Origin: Verticillium longisporum
Taxonomy: Eukaryota > Ascomycota > Sordariomycetes > Glomerellales > Plectosphaerellaceae
Length of the DNA: 64,000 bases
Direction: 5' to 3'
NCBI GenBank assembly: GCA_019188255.1
Contig: JAETXT010000010.1
Span: 868,001 to 932,000, forward strand
Below, in pieces: positions 35,501 through 47,651 of the stretch. Every line of letters starts with the position of its first letter. The first letter of the stretch is position 1. The notes under the pieces were generated by a model. The model saw only the letters and a program-made list of their open reading frames with translations, made no database searches and was not told the origin of the DNA. The position numbers and the translations under genes are program-made.

Positions 35501-37277
35501 GGGAAAGGGCAAGGGCAACAGGGTGACTGGACCCGGTAGGAAGGAGGGAGAGAGGGTTGGAAGGTCCAAGAGCTCGACCAGACGAAACCTGACATCGATT
35601 ACCTCCCTGACCTTCACACCCTCTCAACTAGGAAGCAAGTAAGCAATCAAGCAATCAAGGGTCTTTCATCGACTGACTTGGTCCCCTCCATAAGATGAGA
35701 GGACTGTTGGCGCCGGTCCCGTTGAGACGACGGTCGCGCGCCAGCGAACGCACACGTTGACGGGAGCGCCAACCAAGCGCCTGCTCATCGACGGGACATG
35801 AGGAGACCAGACGAGCCCGACAGCGACACCAGGCAGACCACGACACACAATGGCCTTGTTCGAGTCAACCTCTCCACCTGCCATCTGGCGCTGGACCCAA
35901 ATGCCACGCACACTGGCCGCCGCCGTTCCAGACCGTGGCAATGGCATCGGCAATGCCATTAGCATTTGCCAACAGCCCTCACTCAGCCACGCGCTGGTCG
36001 TCGCACAATCCACCGCCAAGAATGCCCCGTCATTCCAACGCGCGACCGGCTAAGTTTTCTCATCCGACCTTCTGTCATCCCCGACCTCGATCCATCTCGT
36101 GTGCTACTGGACCCTGGACGTCAAGTGTGTGCGCGCCAATTTTTCCAAAGGGACTTTCCGCCCAGGCCACCGTTTCGTTTCAGTGGTCGGCGTGGCTACC
36201 TTCGCCCTGACGCACCAGAGCCTACCGCCCCCCTTCTCATTTCCCGAATCCTCGGGCGGCGGTTCCTCACCCACACAGAGCACCGGGCTGCTCATTTCGT
36301 TTCTCTCCGTTAATCGACAGTGCATTGCATGATTAGCCCGCCCGGGATTTGCAGTGCCGGCCATGCCTAAATTTTAGGCTCGTGTTGAAGTGCGGCCTTC
36401 TTTGACAGGAGGGGTACCACATGAAGAGACCTCATCTAACTTCGAGACAAACAGCAAAGAGACAAACCACAAAGAGACAAAGTCGAGGACCAAAGACGAT
36501 AGATCGCAACAGATTGAGTCACTGAAGCACCAGCCCGACACCAGATGATGATCCCTCTCCCGGTCGACGTGGACCCTTCTTCTCGCGCGCGCCAAGTACC
36601 GTCGAGTGACGCCCAACATGCGCGCTTCGGGGCTTACGTCGTGAAACACAACGACCGTATTCTCCGATGCAGCGCGCCGGCGATGCGGCCGCATTTTTGG
36701 GTCGCGGATAGCCGCTGAGGCAGCGACCGACATGGAAGTCCGTCACCGCTCATCTAGAGTCGGGTCCCCAGGCCACCGGCCGTTGTTTCTTCTTCGGATG
36801 TTTTTGTCGTGGCATGATTGATCGGGTGTGACTGCGCTGTCAGTGCAGCATGGCTGCAGATGTCGGCCTACAAATGCAGTGCAGGGAGGAACATGTGACG
36901 AGGCCATGGAGCTGGCAGAGGCTTGGCTGCTGAAGTCCAGCTGATACTCGGTTTGTTGAGGTTTCTGGTGGTTGACATGTCATGACTTGATTTGCTTACA
37001 GTCGTGACAGAACCAAAACGCCTTGAACAGGCATGTCCAGCTGGTTTCAGTTGATCTTCGGGCTTGCGGCTAGCCCAAAGGAACATATCTGAACGTGAAT
37101 ACCACTAGATCATATCGCATTTCCTGTTGCTTGACTGGAGGCTCGCTCGGTTTAGACAAGTCTGGAGCAATACCCATGGCTATGGTGCTAAAAAGAAACC
37201 AGTGGTGCTTACGCCGTTCTGTCACCTTTCAGACAGCATGTGGAAGACTGTCAACCCAACGCAACTCTCACAAGAAT
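32528..37277. other. 4.75-kb gene-free stretch
   Basis: The longest gap in the window, upstream of the DUF1996 gene and downstream of the rhamnosidase. The first 350 bp look like a CT-rich (sense) leader and promoter. Frames of up to 253 residues (34072-34833) lack domains, have random composition and do not splice to anything recognisable. A nine-A run near 35152 and a T-run near 33781 are present. A non-coding transcript or fast-evolving gene cannot be excluded. Confidence 0.45.
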
Positions 37278-39841
37278 CTACTCAACCAACAATTGCAGGT
37301 GTTGGATCATACCATGGTTCACCTCGTCACCACCAGGCAGCTGACTCACCACCACTGTTGGCTTCTCCAAGGTGAGCTCAACAAACCGCTCGCCTTCGGT
37401 TCCGTTCCTCCACGACACCCTAGCCACGTTCTCGCCGCCAATGGCCACGGCAGCGTCGATCCTCTCACTCAGCCGTACCCGCGGCTTGAAGAGTACCTTC
37501 GCGCAGCCCGGCGCAAGCGGTCGGACACCCGCCACCTCGGTGCAGAACTCGTACAGCGGGACACTGCCCCAGGCATGACAATCAGACCGCTGCCGCACGT
37601 CGTCCTCTTCCCAGGTCGTCAGGTTCGCGGCGAGCATCTTCCGCCACGGCGCCCACACGCGCCCGTAGTACGTCTCATACGCTTCGTCGCCCGCCAGTGA
37701 AAAGGCCCGCAGGGCGTAGAACTGCATCATGTAGGAACACTTGGAGAACCTTGTGTCCGCAAAAGATTCTTGCAGAATTCGAGCGTTGTCATGCTCGTCT
37801 GCAGCCCCCGACAGTACGGCGAAGACTTGGCAGTGTTGCGAGTATGCCAGCTCGTCGGCGACGTCGGCGGTCGAGTCAGTGAAAAAGCGGCCGTCGTAGC
37901 AGTGCTTTCGGACTGCCTTTGTGAGGCTCTCGGCCCGGGCCTCGTACTCTGTTGCGTTGCCCGGCCTGCCAACGTCACGGAGGAGGCTCGCTGCGTGTCG
38001 TAGCACGAGGGCATAGAGCATGCTGAAGTAGGTGTGACGGTTCGAGGTGCGGCCGGACGTCGGCACGCCTTTGTCTGGGTGGTCGTCGGTGGCGCCCCAA
38101 GTGGTTACCCAGTCGACATACTGCCAGACGTCTTCCGGGAGGCCGCTGACGAGACCTAATTCGTCGACATGGCGGTCGAAGAAGTCGAGGACGCCGTCAA
38201 TGCGCGGTATGAAACTGCGCGCGTAGGCTGCGTCGCCAAAGTAGAGATGGTGATCGCAGACTTGGAGGATCCATAGTAGAGGGAATGCCGCGATGATTTG
38301 CGGTACGTGGGACGGGAAACGAGATTGCGTCAGGCCTTCTGCTGTTACGGACGAGGCAAATGTTGTGATGGCCTGCCGCATGAGTCTGTCGTCGCCGGAG
38401 ATCAAATAGTGGAACACGCCGACTGCGCGTGTGTCTCCCGAATATCTGGAATCATATCAGTCGAACTTTCCTTACCGCTCAAGTACTGATCACATTGGCT
38501 CACTGAAGTTGTTCGTAGAATGGGCAGTCCGAGTATCCGTCGAACATGCAGTTGCGCATGGTTCGTATAGAGACATCCCACATCTGCGCGCCTTGCGGGT
38601 CGCTGTGATCGGACCAGCTGCCCTTGACTTCCAATGGGTAATGCGTCTGCGTCGCGTCAAAGGACACAAACTCGACCGCTTCGGGTCCGACGTCCACCTC
38701 GAGACGGAAAACGCGGAACGTACGGAACCAAAACGGTTCGTAGGCAACCTGGCTGCCTGCCGAAATGTCCAACACGGCCTCATCGTATGGGCCGATGATT
38801 CGGCCAGCCGTTGCATCCAAGCGATCGGCCTTGGTGCGGAAGAATGGGTATGCACGAGGCTCGAGCTCGTATCCTTCCGAGTATGTGACTTTCAGCTTGA
38901 CTTGAGACCGTGATGCCGCTCTGAACGTCCAGCGTACGAAGGCGGTTGAGTGGACATTGGCCTGCAGCTCAAGCACATGTCGACTTGCCCCCGGCAGAGT
39001 CAGTGGATTCGCCCCTGAAAGAGAGCGAGCCCACTCGTCGGCAGAAAGAGTGCTCTCGCAGAAACGAACTGTATTGACCTTAATAGCCTCTTGTGTCGGC
39101 ATGGGTATCGATCGTGCACGCAGGCGCCAGGGGGCCAGCTCGCCGTTCAGCGTCTTGATGTTGTACGCCTTTGGTGTCGCAAGTGGTCCAAGGTCTTGTG
39201 AAGAAGTTCGTTCGTAGATCTGCAAGCATGGCGATCAGCATATTATATGGCTGGTCAATACACCTGCATGAGACTCTTACATGTAAGAAGTTATCATCGA
39301 TAAGGCCCATTGGAAAGAGAATGCTCTCATCAGTTTGTACCTCCCAGCCCTGGGCCGAGTCGAGCTCGATGGAGTGGTCGCCGGCTTGCACTGATCCCAC
39401 GACCGTCAAGCCAGGCATCGCAGTTCTTTCAAACGGCATGGCGCCCCGTGACGAGGAGAAACAGCGGAGGACCTCAATCTTGATTTCATTCTCTCCGGCT
39501 TGCGCAAACGGCGCAATGTCAATCGTGTCGTAGTACCATATCAACGGGCTCCCTCTCGCGGGCCCTACAGCGACTCGCGTTCCATTTACCGTGATTTTGT
39601 AGCGCGTGTCTGCCGAAAGCTGCAGCAAAGATCTGCTGGGCTTGGAGTCCGCGACGAAACGGCGGGTGAAGACTGCTATCCTGCCGACCGTGTTGCTTGT
39701 GGAAGAGTCGGCCCAGTCGGGCGACCAGACCCAGTTCGCCTGGAGCTTGTTGACGATCTACAGTTTTTCCGTGGTAAGCCACACTTTGATCAAGTCAAGG
39801 AAGCAGTCCGAACTCACAGCCTGTTCTTCCTTCGTTGTCAT
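37278..39841 (-). CDS. Alpha-L-rhamnosidase (GH78), intracellular type
   Basis: Four exons (39841-39818, 39757-39281, 39219-38504, 38445-37278) join in frame to 794 residues. The first exon codes only eight residues, and the first intron contains an in-frame stop. No signal peptide is present. N-terminal beta-domains include RYKITVNGTRV and the segment LAPWRLRARSIP. The (alpha/alpha)6 catalytic barrel starts at [23 protein letters not shown], matching the GH78 D-G-x-x-x-D/E-C-P-x-x-E-R/Q block with acidic catalytic residues. The barrel continues with WVTTWGATDDHPDKG and SDCHAWGSVPLYEF, followed by a C-terminal beta-sandwich. It releases terminal L-rhamnose from plant glycosides or glycans. 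The next genes upstream are GH79 and a sugar transporter. Confidence 0.93.
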
Positions 39842-40774
39842 GGCTGCGTTGGTGGCCAAAGGGAATATAGGGGGTCGCCATCCCGCCTTCGCCGAGCAGA
39901 CCTGCTACGGCATTTGAACCAAGCAGCCGCGGTGCCAATTGGAGCTCCTGCGACGCCAATAGCTTGCTTCCTCGGGTGAATACCAACCGGCAAGTCACCC
40001 CATGATCAAGTGCCTTTGTTTTGTGAGCCTCCTAACGTTGCACGGCGGTGCCGTGTTTCCCGGTGGGGGTACGCGGGGGGCGGACGCACCAGAGTGCCGG
40101 AGTGCCGGTGAATGCGGGGAAGGGTCCTCGTCCGGGCATTTTTCAAGCCATGTTCTTCTTATATGTCGGCAATATGATCAGGAAGACGGATTCAACGGAT
40201 ACTGCGGAAAAGACGGAGACCTTTGGGGAGTTGGCTTGCTTGTAGCTTTAGAATGACGTTCTTTGGCCGAAAGGTACATTCCAGGTCTGTCCTGATGAAC
40301 CAAACAACAGAAGCACATTGGAAGTTGCCTGATGGCAGTATTAGGTATTGAGAAGACCAAAGTCTACCTTGAGAGTCGCGAATAACGCAGCTAATAGGAT
40401 TTGAGTTCCGATTCATTTGGCAATTGGCAAATCAGGATGTCCATCGGAAGGACGTGTTGAAAGAACAACAAAAAAGAACGTTTGCATCCACATTTTCTTC
40501 ACGACAAGCGTGCAAAGTCATTCCTGCTTTGAACCATGATGCTCATGTATGCGTAAAGTCTACTACCAGTATTACATGTACACATATGCTGTTCATTCGG
40601 AGATACACGTGTACCATTGTTCGATCAAGTACGATGTATTGAATCATTAGTCATAAATCTCATCATTAAACCTATGACCATCGATCCTGACTAGACACAA
40701 GCCGACCCAGGTACACGGTCCTACAGCCCGCATCCTGGGACCACGTGGCACTTGATCCAAAGTACGTTGACACC
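39842..40774. other. Rhamnosidase promoter / GH79 3' flank
   Basis: About 930 bp between two genes on the same strand. AT-rich in the 40260-40690 part. No gene seen. Confidence 0.5.
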
Positions 40775-42543
40775 TCAGAGGTACACCAGCAAAGCCTCAG
40801 AAGCGCCGACGGTAAAAGTAGCCTTACCACCGGATACAGTCGCACTCTCCGAGACTTCGGTACCCTTCACATTGCAGGACCCACCCGTCCAAGTCTGTCC
40901 CGCCAGTGTGGGAGACTGACCCCTATCAACCCTGGAAGTGGAGAACGCAGCAGTCAGGCGCTTAGCAGTGACTTTGGACGAACTCAGCCCTGTCAGCGTG
41001 TACGTCTGCGTTGTCCGGGTCCCGCTGGTGAAGTAGTCAGAGTTGTAAAGGAGCACCCTGACAGGGGCGTTGTTCTTATAAATGGCATAGGCACCGTAAC
41101 GGGTGCTGCCATCGTCGAGAGGGGCAATTCTGTCGGCACCTGCCAGAGCCTTGGTGGCCATCATGGCACCGTAGTATGGAGCACCAACGGTGAAGTTACC
41201 CCACCAGCAATACTGGCCTTCTTTGCATCAGCCTCGTCGTCCTGCATTCGTTTTAATAACCAGACTTACAGTTTCCAATGGTGCCGTGATGGAAATAGAG
41301 AGCCTGGGAATCGAATTGATCAGCGAAATCACAGACTAGTAAAATGTCGGTTGAAACTGACATTTGTTCCCAGAATGGCCGCTTGAATCGCGTAGTCCAT
41401 CACCCATAGACCTGCACCATATGTCGGGCTGATGCCGCCACCACCTTGGGTCGCTGGGAAAACACGAATCAGTATCGAACAGAACACTCGCCGCTCGAGC
41501 AAATTGCCTCACCAGAATTGGTCTCTCCAAAGATATGGGGCTTGCCCTTGGCTTGAGCAGCGGAGATTTCGGCAGCAAACGGCTGGATCTGGGTCTTGAT
41601 CGCGCTGTGGTCCATCAACTTAGAAAGGTCGGCAGTGCTCTGGGACTGCGGGTAATTGTGGGAACAGTAGTCTTTGACGAAGGAGTTTGCGCTCCCTTCC
41701 TGTCCAGTGAGGCCCTTGATGCTCATCGGCGAAGTTCCAGAATATACACCAGCTGAGAACTGGTCTGAACCGCCGAGAGCACCGCCCACCGCCTTCTGCC
41801 AACTGAGTTGAGAAGCGTAATCGGCAGCCGCGTTCCAAGTCTTTCCTCCGGCGATGGGGTCACTGCTGGTAAAGACTGGTGAAAAAAACCAGTCAGCAAG
41901 ACGGAAACAGAGGCGTTGGTCAAACACTTACAGTTGGGCTCGTTGCCAAGCTCAATGGAGTACAGATTCCTCATTGCTGCCTTCGCAGCTTTAGCCGCCG
42001 CAATGGTGTTGGCTTGGTCGTTCAGTCGACGGTTCAGGCCAATGACGACCTTGCCACCATAATCGGCTGCTAGCGAAAAGAACGAGGGTCCATAGGTCAG
42101 AGACGCTGGCGCAGCTCCGGCGCTGGCAACCGTGTACGTCACCGCCGCCCTGGATGAGGCATCATAAGTAGCGCGATCCCTATGGCTAAGTCAGCTTTTG
42201 GAACCCCTAGACTATATCAAAGACTGCTTACTGGGTGGTTCCGCCGATTCGGATGGGTGGCCAAGTGCCACTCACATCCTTGAGGTTCTGGAGACATTTG
42301 ATTGTCGAGGCGACATCGTCGAAATAACCGGGCCAAGCGAAGAACTCAAATCTTGAAAGCAAGTAAGTATAGAGCACTCTTGGATGACATTCCAACAGCC
42401 GAGGCGACCCACGAGACTCCCACAGGGGCCGCAGCTAGCTGGGGGCTTGCATTCGACGGGACAGTTGATGGCACGGCAAACGTGAGAGCAGACGCGCAAC
42501 CTAGCTGCCCCAGAACAAGAAGTTTGGACAGGACAGGAGCCAT
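40775..42543 (-). CDS. Beta-glucuronidase (GH79), secreted
   Basis: Seven exons (42543-42413, 42351-42232, 42179-41932, 41875-41513, 41453-41362, 41303-41270, 41217-40775) close exactly to 476 residues; all introns are 45-61 bp with GT...AG ends. A signal peptide (APVLSKLLVLGQLGCASA) leads into PVGVSFEFFAWPGYF. The acid/base glutamate lies in YSIELGNEPN and the nucleophile glutamate in KPHIFGETNS, both in the expected order. QGGGGISPTYGAGLWVMDY and YFHHGTIGNCQYCWWG are family blocks. The C-terminal beta-domain ends ASEALLVYL. Fungal GH79 enzymes remove beta-linked glucuronate or 4-O-methyl-glucuronate from arabinogalactan side chains, which fits the adjacent rhamnosidase and transporter. Confidence 0.94.
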
Positions 42544-43527
42544 GGCGACAGTTTTGATTCTAGTAATTGTGATGAAGACTGGAGAGGGTGATCGTTAGAG
42601 GTCAATCTAGTGATGATGCAGGACGGACCTAGCCACACGGGCTCATGACTCTCATTATATGAGACCAAAGCCCACGCACCTGCCGATCCATGCAACCAAA
42701 TAATTGAGTTCACATGGGTGGGCGTGAAGCTTCGACGAAAGGCAATATGGAACAGCCAACTACCACAGCTACCCAGTCGTCACCAGCTTGATGATCCGCG
42801 CAACGAGCTTCCCCATGGGGTTCAGGCTCCCCGGATCCCCAGACTCGCGTCGGGACATAGTTGCAAAGAAACACGACAGTGATCGCGTGAAAGAGTACCG
42901 AGCTCCAAATGAGAAATATGCCACCGCGGCACGTTTTCAGAACGAAGGCACGCGACGCGTGGAAATCGGGCCCTTGATTGAGCTCACATTCGGACAGGTG
43001 TCAACGGATAAAGATCACGAGGTAGGATTTTCCTACGGATCTTTACGGATTTGCCAAAATAGCTTTTGTCGTCAGGCCAGATTCTGTATCGAACCTCGCA
43101 TGTTCAGGGGCCGAATGCCGGCACTGACGGCAGTGACGGCTGAGTCGGCACGAAGCGAGCCAAACAGGGTGCAGGCATCGCGAGAAAAGTTCCTGCACGT
43201 AATAATGCCACCAGACAAGCTTTGTTTGGTTAGCGCTAGATGGAAAGGCTAGCTATTGACTGTTTACTGTCAAAGGGTGGGGGAGCAGGCACATTGCACC
43301 ACCCCCAACCCCATGGGGTTCCCCTGGGGTCATTGAGAACCGGTTCCATGTCTTGACATGCTGCAGATCTTGGCGGTTGGTATAAGGATGACTCGGCCCA
43401 TGAGCTTCAAAAGGGATCGACAGAGCGCATCATCTTCTCTGTTGTCAGTGCCAGCTTGGCACAGAGCTGCCTGCTTCGACTTTTACTCTCATTAAGATTT
43501 GTCTCGTATCACAAACACAAAGTCACA
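42544..43527. promoter_or_regulatory. Divergent promoter between GH79 and the sugar transporter
   Basis: 984 bp separate the two divergent starts. A homopurine/pyrimidine patch and a CCCCATGGGG palindrome-like block near 43305-43325 are present. The layout permits joint control of enzyme and transporter; no operator is proven. Confidence 0.45.
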
Positions 43528-45770
43528 ATGAACAAACAAACCCCTGAAGTCGACATGATGGAGAGCCGTGGTCATGGGGACGAAAAGTCTCAAGGGCCTT
43601 TCCACGAGGCCCTCGGTCCCATGCGTGCGAAGAGTGATGATCTCAGCGTGTGGGCCACTATGCGACTGTACAAGGTAGCTGGTATCATCGCCATGGCCGG
43701 TGCTTTCAGTGCATCACTCGACGGATATCGTACGTATCGTAACCTCCAGCAATGCGCAAGAAATATCGACTAACGACAAGTACTAGAAATCAACTTGAAT
43801 GGTGGCATTGTCTCGAACAAAGGTTTCATCAAGCAAATGGCAGGTGGCGGCAAAAAGATCATTGCAGGTAGATACATTTCGGCGTGGGGAGGAATCCAAT
43901 CAGCAGGGCAAACTATCGGTCAGCTTGTAAGCAACAAGCACACGCAAGAATCCTGGGCTTCAGTCTAACATATCATGCAGCTCATCCAGTACGTCACCGA
44001 GGCATACGGTCGTAAGGTTTCGCTTTTGATCATCCTGGCCATGTTCATCACGGTAAGAAGTCTCCGCCAAGCGGTTCTCTTCTGACTTCAAGGCATGAGA
44101 GAGAGAGCTATGCTAACAATAGTTGGCTACAGAGCGTGATGACCGAGTCTTTCGCAAACAACTGGCAGCATTGGCTTGTAGCTAAGCTCCTGTCAGGCAT
44201 GGGAGTTGGCATGCTGCAGTGTACCATGCCACTTTACCTTGCCGAAGTTGCTCCAACCCAGCTTCGGGGTGTTTTCATCAACGCTTATACTTTGTGAGTA
44301 GAGTCCCCTAGGGTTTTGAATGCTCGTGTCCAACTTCATGAATTAAACTGACCGTGATTCTCAAGTTGGTTCGTGCTCGGACAGTTGTTTGCTTCGGTCG
44401 CTCTGTACGAGCTTAAGGCCGCCGATCCCACCGACTACAAAACACCCATCTACACGCAGGTACGTCAGGAAACATAGAGATTGATTCGTGGAACCAACCA
44501 ACTGCTGACATTTTACAGTGGGCCATGGTGGGGCTTGCTGGAATCATCTTCGTTCTCCTGCCAGAGTCGCCTTGGTGGCTCGTCAGCAAGGGCAGGTTCG
44601 AGAAGGCCTCCAAGTCTCTTCGGATCTTGAACCGCGGTGTCGAAGCTTTCAATGTTCAAGAACATATTGTCAGTGATAACTCTAGATTAGTTGATACGCG
44701 GACCTGCTGCTAATATTGGAACAACAGAACGTCATGGACGCTACCATTCAGATGGAGAACGATTTGGCGGCGAAGAACAAAGAAGAGGACATGTGGGAGG
44801 TCTTCCGCGGTCGCAATTTGATTCGCTTCATCATCTGTTCTTGGCCCAAGGTGACGCAACAATTTGTTGGCCTGGCTGTTTTCAACACCTACGCAACCTA
44901 CTTCTGTAAGTACCTTCGTTTCCTGAATAGATACCTTGGGTACGCTGAGGGTGTGAAGCTAACAGCGTAGTCCAATATGCCGGCAACAAAAATCCCTTCC
45001 TCGTGACGGTCATCTTATCCAGTGTCCAGCTGCTCTCTATGATCCTCACATCCACCCTCACTGATCAGCTCGGTCGACGCCCTCTCACCGTCTACCCCTA
45101 TGCGGTCACGGTTCTTTCAGTCTTGTCCCTAGACATCATTGGTTGCTTTGATTACACTGACAAGACCTTGAGTTCGCTTCTGGTGAGTCCGACTAGTTCC
45201 AGGATGCCATGACGCTCCCCACGAGGCTGACATACGGTGTAGATCTTTTTCGCCTGTTTGGCTACCTTCTCCACCACTGGTGCTTCATCCATTGGTTATG
45301 CGTACGCCGCCGAAATGCCTCAGCAGCGTCTCCGAGCCCGAACCTCCGCATGGGCCCTTGCAGCTTCCAATGCCATCTCGGTCATGTTCAGCTTCACTAC
45401 TCCAATAATGATCAATGGAGACGATACCCACTGGGGCGTCAAAACCGCCTTCTTGTAAGGTGTCACGCTTCCGAAGTACCCGCCCTGTCCACTAACATTG
45501 GCCCTTAGCTTCGCCGGCACCGGCACTGTCGCCGTGGCCATTGCCTGGCTTATTCTTCCCGAGGTCGCACGTCGCACACCTGCCGAAATTGACGAACTGT
45601 GAGCTTCTTGTGACGTCCTAAAATGATCGTACGGTACGTGGCTGACATGATCGGAACAAAGCTTTGAGAAACGCGTCCCGCTTCGGAAGTTCAAGGGTTA
45701 CGTCACTGAAGTCGAGATGCACGCCACCGAGGTCCAGCAGTCGACAAAGATCAGCGACATGAATATCTGA
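43528..45770 (+). CDS. MFS sugar porter (alpha-glucoside/hexose permease-like)
   Basis: Eleven exons: 43528-43729, 43787-43926, 43981-44052, 44133-44293, 44366-44459, 44519-44668, 44728-44905, 44971-45182, 45243-45454, 45509-45598, 45662-45770. They sum to 540 codons, 539 residues, with twelve expected TM helices. Sugar-porter marks in order: QINLNGGIVSNKGF after TM1, ITEAYGRK-type loop (VTEAYGRKVSLL), LLSGMGVGMLQCTMPLYLAEVAP, PESPWWLVSKGR at the end of helix 6, and STLTDQLGRRPL in the second half. The gene looks intact. It probably imports a monosaccharide or small oligosaccharide released by the neighbouring GH79 and GH78 enzymes. It is unusually intron-rich for this window. Confidence 0.94.
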
Positions 45771-46269
45771 GCTCCTCGTCGAGAATTTTACAACCTAGCG
45801 TCCTCCACGGCCGCATGTTGTTGTGCCGGCCACCTTGAAGCGTGGACCACACCGAACGGGGATTGCACAAACATCGAGACTCGTGTGACTTTCGCTGCCT
45901 CCGCAATGAAGCTGCGTTTGAGAAATCAACAGCATGACAATAACCAAAACCTGCTACTTATAAAGAAGGCGGCTCTGATGTGCAGCTAATGGATCAGCCG
46001 ATTCCCAAGTGTGCCTGTAGACAATGGGCGAGGCAATTTCTCACTTCCACCGGTGAGCACCATAACAAGAGCCCTGAAGCTTCACTCACGTTGTCTACCG
46101 CAAGGTACCGGAGAGCACAAAGGTGGATACCTACTTCCCAAACTGGTAGTTGCAAGTCTTGGCAGCGGAGCGGACTTGTGCGTGGTGGAACGAGCTAAAG
46201 TAGGAGGTCCCTGAGGTCCATTTCAGCTGACGAATGTGTTGTCTCCCACTCTTTTCCTCATTTTTAGTC
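45771..46269. other. Intergenic, no gene seen
   Basis: About 500 bp of 3' flank of the transporter; nothing recognised. Confidence 0.5.
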
Positions 46270-47247
46270 AATCGATATTCCATGCCAGCGACGAAGAAGC
46301 CTCTCGGAGAATCTCACGACTTCGAATGCCAAGCTCTCGAAAATGCAGTCACACATACAGTTTGTCCCCGTTTCTGGGCCTACGAGACCCATGTCGTCCG
46401 AGTCACGGAAGTTATGCCACTCACACGCCACTCGTCAAGCGCATGCCAAGAAACGGCGGTTGAGGGTGCATCAGCATCAGAAGGAAGCGACACTGGCTCA
46501 GAAGGAGGACCAGCAGACGTTCACGATAGCTCTCATCCCTCTGAACAGCGCGCCAAATTACCACAAGGGCGGCCTCTTCACATCTTTAGCGAGCTCCTTG
46601 GCGCCGGCGGAGTATGGTCTGCTGCGTTACTGTACGAGCTGAACCCCCTCGATGGGAAATCCACACAGCTGACCAGCCATGCTGACCTTTTTCTCGGACA
46701 GACTTCAGTGTTTTGGTGCCTTACATGGCTGTCAACTGTGGTCTTTTCAATTTCGAGGGAGATCACAGCCTCCGCATCCTCTGAGATTGGATTGGGCTTG
46801 CCGTCGCGGACAAGAACTTCCTAGACACGGCTATCCTACTCTGTGCGTGTCAAAACATGCTACGTGGCAAACCAGAAGACAACTCGCTGAAGAAGATGGC
46901 TCTTCAGTATAAACAGAAGGGTCTCGAAACTTTGCGACATGCGCTCAATGGGCCCATTCGCAGGGTGACAGTCGCCACAGGTCTTGCACTGGCCTTGGAT
47001 GAAGTGAGCGGCGTCAAAAGATTGCACATGTTCTAGTAGCTAATTGATGATCTAGATGAGCTTTGGAGACACAAAGACGGCCATACAACACTGTCAGGGT
47101 GTGGTCTCCATGGTTGAATTCAGTGGTGGCCCAACTTCTCTCGGCCTTTCGGAAATGTTGGAACGGTTGTACTGGAAACGTGCCTTTTCACTCGTGAATA
47201 TTTTGCGGCATGAGCAGGTGGATGAAATCGCCACCAAAGAGATTTAG
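46270..47247 (+). pseudogene. Decayed fungal-specific transcription-regulator gene
   Basis: The N-terminal part reads FVPVSGPTRPMSSESRKL and then a basic HATRQAHAKKRR stretch (frame of 46343), the usual head of a large Pezizomycotina family of putative regulators. Further on, another frame reads VLVPYMAVNCGLFNFEGDH, hits TGA at 46782-46784, and resumes as DWIGLAVADKNFLDT and KKMALQYKQKGLETL. An intron (47004-47055) leads to MSFGDTKTAIQHCQGVV, and the frame ends at 47247. Parts between about 46580 and 46690 are missing or shifted. Several frame changes plus a nonsense codon make this a relic. It lies directly downstream of the GH79-transporter block. Confidence 0.7.
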
Positions 47248-47651
47248 TGCGCCAACACACCGACCGGAGAATTGCGTCGGAGAATCACGTCCATCGGTTT
47301 TTGTGGCGGACTTTACTTTGGCGCAACATCATGAGAGGTGATCCGGAAGCCGTGGGTAGGTCACGCCAAGCTTTGGTGTTTCCTAAATGGGCAATATCAT
47401 TAACCTCCTACACCTTTAGTCCCATCTCTCCAGCATGATCCGAAGGAAGTCAACGACGCCATTCCGTTCCACCATCTCTCGCGGCTTTCAATGAAAGATC
47501 TGTCACACTTGCTTTCGACGAGATATAAAACCCATGATACCAACTCCATCATGTCGTCTTTCGGAAGCCATCAAAGCTACATACCAAAGCATCATCATCA
47601 CTGTTCTGCTGACCTTCACTTTCTTCCGTTTCTCCCAAGATCGCCATCGCC

